Shown: piece by piece, positions 58,863-64,000 of the stretch
Numbering within the stretch: position 1 is the stretch's first letter
How the letters are laid out: every line of letters starts with the position of its first letter
NCBI GenBank assembly: GCA_028287465.1
Contig: JAQBPO010000076.1
Span: 62,001-126,000, forward strand
Direction of reading: 5' to 3'
DNA length: 64,000 nucleotides
DNA from: Fibrobacterota bacterium
Lineage (GTDB): Bacteria; Fibrobacterota; Fibrobacteria; UBA11236
The notes under the pieces: generated by a model
Databases searched by the model: none
What the model saw: only the letters and a program-made list of their open reading frames with translations
What the model was told of the DNA's origin: nothing
Position numbers and translations under genes: made by a program

Positions 58863-59720
58863 ATGGACTCGAAACGACCCTATTACCGCAAACTATCCCT
58901 TATGTCCTTCAATATCCGGTACGGAACCGCCGATGACGGCGCCAACTCCTGGCCCATGAGGCGCGACCAGGTCTTCGCCTTGATCGAGGACCCGGCTTTG
59001 GACGCCATCGGCCTTCAGGAATGCCTGGCCTTCCAACTCGAGGAGATCCTGGATCGCGTCCCCGGATACGCCTGCATCGGGGTGGGCCGGGATGATGGAC
59101 GGGATGGGGGGGAATTCAGCCCGATACTGTATCGGACCTCGCGTTTCCGCGAAAGGGCCGGCGGGGCCTTCTGGTTTTCGGACACCCCGGAGGTACCCGG
59201 CTCCGCTTCCTGGGGCAACCGGATCCCTCGCATCTGCACCTGGGCAACCCTGACCGAAAGGGCGGGCGAAGGCGCCTTCCACCTGTTCAATGTCCATCTC
59301 GACCACGGTTCCCAGCCCTCACGGGAACGGAGCGCGGTCTACCTGATCCAAAGGATCCAGGCCATGAAACCCGGGACCGAGCCGGTTTTCATCCTGGGGG
59401 ATTTCAATGCCGATGACGAGAATCCCGCCCTCCGGTACCTGAAGGGCGAACGCCCATTGTACGGGAAGGACAACCCCATGCCTTTCCGCGATTCCTTCGA
59501 CATGCTGCATTCCGGGGAGAAGAACGCGGCGACCTTCCATGCCTTCACGGGCATCCCGCTCTGGGGAAGGATCGACAATATCTTCATCACACCCGGCGCG
59601 GTCCCGGTGAAAGCGGATATCGTGCGGACCCAGGTGAACGGCCGTTTCCCTTCGGACCATTTCCCCGTGACCGCCACCCTTGACCTGACCGGTTCCTCGG
59701 GATCGTCCCCTCCGGCTTAG
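58863..59720 (+). CDS. Endonuclease/exonuclease/phosphatase family protein, cytoplasmic form
   Basis: The 285-residue product matches the EEP family: LSLMSFNIRYGTADDGANSW, IGLQECLAFQLEEI (the metal-binding glutamate), HLFNVHLDHGSQ, PVFILGDFNADD (D-x-N) and RFPSDHFPVTATL (D-H). No signal peptide is present, unlike the divergent paralogue, so it probably acts in the cytoplasm. Similar small proteins include nucleases and phosphatases. The ATG follows a TATATT element directly and no Shine-Dalgarno sequence is visible. Confidence 0.86.
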   Translation: MDSKRPYYRKLSLMSFNIRYGTADDGANSWPMRRDQVFALIEDPALDAIGLQECLAFQLEEILDRVPGYACIGVGRDDGRDGGEFSPILYRTSRFRERAGGAFWFSDTPEVPGSASWGNRIPRICTWATLTERAGEGAFHLFNVHLDHGSQPSRERSAVYLIQRIQAMKPGTEPVFILGDFNADDENPALRYLKGERPLYGKDNPMPFRDSFDMLHSGEKNAATFHAFTGIPLWGRIDNIFITPGAVPVKADIVRTQVNGRFPSDHFPVTATLDLTGSSGSSPPA

Positions 59721-59835
59721 GCGTTTGCTCCCAGATGCGTTCCCAGGCGGTCGAGGCGGCGTCCGATTTACGGCGTTTTCAGGACTTCCCCCATATTTAT
59801 TGACAAGCCCCCTTTCGGCTACTTTCTTTGCGGAT

Positions 59836-61197
59836 GTGATACCCTTGCCCAACCCCATCCGCTTCTTTACCCGCGATATCTGGAAGATCGACGCAGACGC
59901 ACTCCCCCGGCCGAAACGCTGGTCCCTGAGGATCCTAAAGACCTTCCTCCTGGCCTTCCGTTCCTTCGCCGGGGATCGCGCAAGCGTTCGCGCCGCGGCC
60001 CTGACCCTGTACACCCTGCTTTCCATCGTACCGGTCATGGCCCTGCTCTTCGGCATCGCCAAGGGGTTCGGCCTCGAAACCAAGCTCGAGGATTGGCTGC
60101 TCACCCAATTCCCGGAACAGGAAGCCCTGATGGAACAGGCCGTGGTGTTCGCGCGCCGCATGTTGAACAGCACCCAGGGAGGCGTGGTGGCCGGCGCCGG
60201 CGTGGCCTTCCTCATCTATTCCGTGGTCATGGTGATCGGCAACATCGAAAAGACCTTCAACCATATCTGGTCCATTTCAAAGCCGCGCAGCCTCGGCCGG
60301 AAGCTCAGCGACTATCTCTCCCTGATCCTGGTGGGCCCGTTCATGGTGGTGGGAGCGAGCAGCCTGAACGTCTACCTGGCCACCGTCCTGGGCAAGGTTT
60401 CCGAGGCCTCCCCCCTGACCGTCCTGGTCGGCCCCATCATGCAGATCGTCCTGCGCGCCCTGCCCCTGCTGCTCCTCTGGTTCCTGTTCACCTTCATCTA
60501 CGTCTTCCTGCCCAATACCAAGGTCCGTCTCGTCTCGGGGATGTTCGGCGGGGCCGTGGCGGCCCTATCCTACCAGGTGGTGCAAAGCTTCTACATCAAC
60601 CTGCAGTTCGGCGTCTCCAAGGCCAATGCCGTCTACGGCAGCTTCGCGGCCCTGCCCCTGTTCCTGCTCTGGGTGCAGACCAGCTGGCACATCGTCCTGT
60701 TCGGCGCGGAACTGACCCATCAGCACCAGGACTTCGAGAAGAGCGACAAGATGCAGGCCCCGCCGGAACTGTCCTTCCGGGCCATCAAGCGGCTGAGCCT
60801 GATCGTCTGCGCCCGCATCGTGAAGCTGTTCCTGAACGGCGAACCCCCGCCCAATGCGGAGCGCTTGGGTAAGGATTTAAGCATCCCCTCCCGCACCCTC
60901 GCCGAAATCCTCCGGCGCCTGAACCTGGCCGGCGTGGTTTCGGAAATCGCGACCCCGGAACCGGACGTCTACGCCTACCAGCCCGCGCGCGATCCGTACC
61001 AATTGAAACCGGTGGAAATCCTGGCGGCCCTGGAACGCCAGGGCGAGGATCTCAAGGAGCAGGAAGGCGAGGAACGCGAACGGATCGAAGCCCTGCTGGC
61101 CGAGTTCGAGCGCGCCTTGGAAGCGCATCCTGAGAACCGGCCCTTGAGCGCCTGGTCGGGGATGGCCCAGATCCGGGAATCAGCGCGCCGGAATTAG
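59836..61197 (+). CDS. YihY/BrkB family membrane protein with C-terminal winged helix
   Basis: The product of about 453 residues has six transmembrane segments with the family hallmarks: VRAAALTLYTLLSIVPVMALLF, GGVVAGAGVAFLIYSVVMVIGNIEKTFNHIW and FALPLFLLWVQTSWHIVLFGAELTHQH-like stretches (here AALPLFLLWVQTSWH). After the membrane part, a cytoplasmic winged-helix-like domain follows (AERLGKDLSIPSRTLAEILRRLNLAGVV). YihY/BrkB proteins are of unknown function. The GTG at 59836 is the likely start; TTG at 59845 is an alternative. Its 3' end overlaps the convergent chitinase gene by 18 bases. Confidence 0.86.
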   Translation: MIPLPNPIRFFTRDIWKIDADALPRPKRWSLRILKTFLLAFRSFAGDRASVRAAALTLYTLLSIVPVMALLFGIAKGFGLETKLEDWLLTQFPEQEALMEQAVVFARRMLNSTQGGVVAGAGVAFLIYSVVMVIGNIEKTFNHIWSISKPRSLGRKLSDYLSLILVGPFMVVGASSLNVYLATVLGKVSEASPLTVLVGPIMQIVLRALPLLLLWFLFTFIYVFLPNTKVRLVSGMFGGAVAALSYQVVQSFYINLQFGVSKANAVYGSFAALPLFLLWVQTSWHIVLFGAELTHQHQDFEKSDKMQAPPELSFRAIKRLSLIVCARIVKLFLNGEPPPNAERLGKDLSIPSRTLAEILRRLNLAGVVSEIATPEPDVYAYQPARDPYQLKPVEILAALERQGEDLKEQEGEERERIEALLAEFERALEAHPENRPLSAWSGMAQIRESARRN

Positions 61198-62265
61198 GAT
61201 AACCGGAACTTCCATGCGCCGCGAGGCCGGAAGCCGGATCCCCAGAGCCGAGAACCAGTCCCCTGATGCGGCTTTGACGGTGGGCGCGGATGCGCTACGC
61301 ATTACCGATACCGCGGGGATATCCGGGAAACCGGCGGCCTTTTTCGCGATGGCGGAAAGCAGGGACGTCTCGTCGCGGGTATCCTGGGCCACTTCCCAAA
61401 TCATGATGCCGCCGCCGAAATCCGCCGCCAATTGCGCCTTCTTCTGCAGGGTCGCGGCCCCGTTGTACCAGATGTTCCCGGAATTGTCCCGCGTCGCCAC
61501 CGCCCGGTCCTGATAGGCTATATCCTTATAGGCCGTTGCCGGTTCCTTGCCGTCCGGCTTGAGCTCCTTGCCGTAGAAAGGCACCCCCAGCATCACCTTG
61601 GCGCGCGGGCAGCCCCGGGTCTTGACCCAATAGTCCAGCTCGGCCGCGGCCTTATCGTAAGGCGAGTGGTTGGTCCCCCCGTAATCGTAGGCCATGACGT
61701 TGATGAAGTCCGCGGCCGCGAAGATCCCGGACCGGAAGTTCGGGCCGATATCGGGATCCTTCATGTAGATGTCCTGGTTCTTCACCGCGATGGACAGGTA
61801 CCGGTTGCCCTTGTGCAAGGCCGCCCCCAGGGCCTTCATCAGGCTTTCGAAAACCTCCGCCTGGGCGGGCAAGGGATATTCCCAATCGATGTCGATGCCG
61901 TCCAGGGAAAAGCGGTCGCAATAGGCCACGGCATTGGCGACGAACTTGTCCCGGCCGGATTGGGTGGAGGACATGGCGATGAAGGTCTGTTCCGCACCGT
62001 AACCTCCGATGGCGACGCCCACCTTGGTCCCGGCCTGGTGGCCGCGCGCGACCAGATCCCGGAGCTTGTCCTCGTCGACCGATCCGATCCCGCCGTCCGC
62101 GCCCGTGCCCGCGAAGGAATAGTTGAGGTGGGTCAGCTTGGAATACTGGATGTCGGCGGTCCCATCGTTCCAGCTGGCGAAGTATCCGATGACGGGAAAG
62201 CGGGCATGGGCCGAGGCGGCGAGGCCGATGCAGAAGGCGGCGAGGAGGATTTTTCTATTCACCAC
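61180..62265 (-). CDS. Secreted GH18 chitinase-like enzyme
   Basis: The 361-residue product has a signal peptide and a GH18 barrel: FPVIGYFASWNDG, THLNYSFAGTG, KVGVAIGGYG and the catalytic DGIDIDWEYP with E129 as acid, then MAYDYGGTNHSPY. It should cut chitin or related beta-1,4-GlcNAc chains. The C-terminal end (IRLPASRRMEVPVILIPAR) resembles a short sorting-like tail. The start is GTG at 62265 or 62262. A hairpin lies just upstream. Exact specificity is not visible. Confidence 0.9.
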   Translation of the reverse strand: MVNRKILLAAFCIGLAASAHARFPVIGYFASWNDGTADIQYSKLTHLNYSFAGTGADGGIGSVDEDKLRDLVARGHQAGTKVGVAIGGYGAEQTFIAMSSTQSGRDKFVANAVAYCDRFSLDGIDIDWEYPLPAQAEVFESLMKALGAALHKGNRYLSIAVKNQDIYMKDPDIGPNFRSGIFAAADFINVMAYDYGGTNHSPYDKAAAELDYWVKTRGCPRAKVMLGVPFYGKELKPDGKEPATAYKDIAYQDRAVATRDNSGNIWYNGAATLQKKAQLAADFGGGIMIWEVAQDTRDETSLLSAIAKKAAGFPDIPAVSVMRSASAPTVKAASGDWFSALGIRLPASRRMEVPVILIPAR

Positions 62266-62274
62266 GCAATGATA

Positions 62275-62301
62275 TCGCCTGCGCCCGGATCCCGCAGGCG
62301 A
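62275..62301. promoter_or_regulatory. 9-base inverted repeat upstream of the chitinase gene
   Basis: TCGCCTGCG (62275-62283) and CGCAGGCGA (62293-62301) pair perfectly around a nine-base loop, ten bases before the chitinase start codon. It could be the end of the upstream lipoprotein transcript (same strand) or an operator of the chitinase gene. No T-run is present on either side. Confidence 0.4.
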
Positions 62302-62405
62302 CTTCGCCGTTGCCGGAGGAGCGACTGCTTACCGGACGCGTTTTTGACGCGTGGGCGCAGGCGGGACCGTGGTTACCGGAGATTCTGGGAAGATCCCGAA
62401 TTCCC

Positions 62406-63146
62406 CTAGGGCCCGATCGCCCCCGCCTCCGCCACCTCGCCGCTGCCGACGGGGATGGGCCTCATCTTGAGCGAGACCGGGGAAGCGCCTGGGCCGTGGA
62501 TCAAGGTCAGGAGGTATTCGCCGGGATAAAGGCCGTCCAACCGGAACGTCCCCTTCCCCGTTCCGGCCGCGCTGGGGACAGGGCGTTCCACCTTCATGAA
62601 ATTGCCGGTCCCTTCTATCCCGACCCAGACCACGCTATCACTCCCCAACAAGGGCCACGAGGAGTCCCGGATCGATCCCCGCAAGGCGCCCGGCGCGGCC
62701 AGCCGCAAGGTACCCAGGGTGGCGGCACCGCCCGTCCCTGCCGGAAATTCTTTAAGGAAAACCCCGGATATGGAATCGCCCATGCACGCCGACCTTCCGC
62801 CGCAGCGGACTTCCACGGAAAAACCGCCGGGATGGGACGAGAGCCGGAACCGGCCTCGGGCATCGGCCACGGTGGAATCGACCAAGGCGGTCTGGGGTTT
62901 CCCGTCCCGGAAAACGATTCCGCCGGATCGCATCAGGACCGAGGCGCCTGCTGCCGGGCTCCCGTCCGCGAGCAGGGCCGTGCCTCCGATGGACGTGCCC
63001 ACGGAGGTGGAAGTCCCCGCCACGCGATCGTTTCCTTCGCATCCCAACAGCAGGAGCAAGGCCGCCAGGGCGGGCATGAATCCGCCCAGGGCGGGAAGGT
63101 CGGGGCCCGGCGTGACCGGATCCGGGGCGGGCGGATTACAGGGCAT
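62406..63146 (-). CDS. Lipoprotein with carboxypeptidase-regulatory-like domain, partner of the TIGR02147 protein
   Basis: The 246-residue product has a lipoprotein signal (LAALLLLLGC, cysteine near residue 36), then a Ser/Thr-rich linker and a carboxypeptidase-regulatory-like domain (SIGGTALLADGSPAAGASVLMR, then GRFRLSSHPGGFSVEV) and a second similar domain (GTFRLDGLYPGEYLLTLIHG). The start overlaps the end of the upstream TIGR02147 gene by 11 bases, so translation is coupled. Its function is unknown; it sits in the outer or inner membrane. Confidence 0.75.
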   Translation of the reverse strand: MPCNPPAPDPVTPGPDLPALGGFMPALAALLLLLGCEGNDRVAGTSTSVGTSIGGTALLADGSPAAGASVLMRSGGIVFRDGKPQTALVDSTVADARGRFRLSSHPGGFSVEVRCGGRSACMGDSISGVFLKEFPAGTGGAATLGTLRLAAPGALRGSIRDSSWPLLGSDSVVWVGIEGTGNFMKVERPVPSAAGTGKGTFRLDGLYPGEYLLTLIHGPGASPVSLKMRPIPVGSGEVAEAGAIGP

Positions 63147-63990
63147 CGGCGTTCCCGATCCGGGTGAGCGGGAATACCTGGAGGTTGATCTGCATCACCC
63201 GATCCTCGCCGCTATCCGCCTGGACGGTTTCCAGGACGCGGCGGTGGAAATCCTCCAGGTAGGCCATGACCCGTTCCATCCCCGCGGGGGAAACGCTCAT
63301 GGTGATGCAGGAACTGTTCTGCCTGTGCGCGGGGAAGCGGTCCAGGGCCTCCAGGGCCTTGAGGATCATTTCCTTGCGATAAGCGCGATACAGCAGGGTC
63401 TCGGCCTCGTCGCCTTGGGAAACCAGGGAGACATGGCTGGCCTTCCAGAATCCTTCCGCATCCCTTTCGATCAAACCCAACCCCGCAAGAAGCTTGAGGG
63501 CCGCCTTCGCCTGGGGGACGGTGATGGCCGGAGCCAGGCGCGCGGCCAGGGATTCGCAATCCTCCCCCTTCAACTTGTGGATGGAAAGGGTTTCCCGGAT
63601 GGCCACATGGTACCACTTGGAGAAATAATCCAGATGCGATCGCCGCAAGCGCTGGGTCCGCAAAGGCAGGGCTTTCACCATGAGCTCGTAAAGGGCCTGC
63701 TTGTCCTTATCCGTCACGGCCTGATTGAATGCGACCATCGATCCGAAGAAGGCGGCCTCTTTTTCATCGAGACCCAGGGCCTTGGTGAACTTCGGCAGAT
63801 AGGCCTTGGACAGGTTGCGGGAACCGCCGATGACCTGGGAAACGAGCCCGGGCGAATTGATCCCGGCCTTGCGGCAGAACAGCCGGTAGGAGAATCCCTT
63901 GTTCACGCTTTTCTTATACCCGAAGAAATCCCCGAGGAATTTCCGGTAGTCCAGATACTCGAAGAGATTGATGGTCTTATCCGCGTTCAT
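63136..63990 (-). CDS. TIGR02147 family protein (Fibrobacter-type)
   Basis: The 284-residue product starts NLFEYLDYRKFLGDFFGYKKSVNKGFSYRLFCRKAGINSPGL and continues with FTKALGLDEKEAAFFGSMVAFNQA, the classic opening of TIGR02147 proteins, which are abundant in Fibrobacter. A helix-turn-helix-like N-terminal part and a helical second half suggest a transcriptional regulator, although no target is known. The pairing with a lipoprotein gene is common in this group. GGAG lies two bases before the ATG at 63990; the window ends ten bases further on. Confidence 0.9.
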   Translation of the reverse strand: MNADKTINLFEYLDYRKFLGDFFGYKKSVNKGFSYRLFCRKAGINSPGLVSQVIGGSRNLSKAYLPKFTKALGLDEKEAAFFGSMVAFNQAVTDKDKQALYELMVKALPLRTQRLRRSHLDYFSKWYHVAIRETLSIHKLKGEDCESLAARLAPAITVPQAKAALKLLAGLGLIERDAEGFWKASHVSLVSQGDEAETLLYRAYRKEMILKALEALDRFPAHRQNSSCITMSVSPAGMERVMAYLEDFHRRVLETVQADSGEDRVMQINLQVFPLTRIGNADAL

Positions 63991-64000
63991 GGCTCCAAAG

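Noticed and set aside
59796-59835. TTGACA-containing promoter before the YihY/BrkB gene
   Set aside because: TTGACA is present, but no good -10 hexamer lies at normal spacing.
1-64000. CRISPR arrays, insertion sequences, prophage or rRNA genes
   Set aside because: No regularly spaced repeats, transposase, integrase, phage structural or rRNA sequences were seen.

Overview
The window is GC-rich (about two thirds G+C by eye), densely coded on both strands and dominated by exported proteins: signal peptides, lipoboxes, carbohydrate-active enzymes, lectin-like jelly-roll domains and outer-membrane barrels. It most likely comes from a high-GC, uncultivated member of the Fibrobacterota. Three things point there: a TIGR02147-type protein (63136-63990), typical of Fibrobacter, overlapped by a lipoprotein gene; a promoter dyad that fits the TGCNC-N4-GTGCA LexA box known from Fibrobacter succinogenes (11497-11510); and many secreted proteins ending in short type-IX-secretion-like C-terminal domains. 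The assignment is inference; there is no rRNA gene. The only RNA gene is tRNA-Ala(UGC) at 44233-44308.

Layout. 0-12.7 kb: a LamG protein, two tandem ice-binding (DUF3494) genes, a large secreted metallopeptidase, a PL7 alginate lyase, a TonB-dependent receptor, a gene with a possible PD-(D/E)XK fold under a LexA-type promoter, and a GH16 glucanase. 13.2-16.9 kb: an ABC-2 exporter with a small membrane protein, an NTF2-like protein and the tRNA hydroxylase TrhO. 17.1-29.9 kb: DUF2341/LamG protein, a three-gene operon (sugar dehydrogenase-like protein, beta-helix protein, lipoprotein), a 1,639-residue BNR/CBM6/PKD protein and a GH13 amylase. 29.9-35.1 kb: a DUF748 protein and a type IV restriction locus (McrB, McrC and a third conserved gene). 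35.1-37.2 kb: a methyltransferase remnant and a DGPF-protein/ECF42-type sigma pair. 37.3-44.3 kb: a DUF6259-type glycosidase with a second sugar dehydrogenase-like gene, a YWTD propeller, a lipoprotein and the tRNA.

45-50.6 kb holds the most unusual locus: a minus-strand run of five tightly packed genes encoding an ECF sigma factor, an anti-sigma factor with a DUF4384-like outer domain, a caspase-like protease joined to an outer-membrane-barrel-like domain, a free-standing homologue of that barrel, and a CsgG-like lipoprotein. A convergent neighbour joins a cyclic-nucleotide-binding domain to an FHA domain. 51-56.4 kb is a symmetric ThuA / OMP / OMP / ThuA cluster, followed by a twin-malectin protein. 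57.8-64 kb: a divergent pair of endonuclease/exonuclease/phosphatase paralogues, a YihY/BrkB membrane protein, a GH18 chitinase, and the lipoprotein/TIGR02147 pair.

Taken together the genes suggest a polysaccharide degrader (alginate, beta-glucan, alpha-glucan and chitin enzymes) with much local gene duplication, a modified-DNA restriction system, and a separate envelope signalling system built around an exported caspase-like protease.
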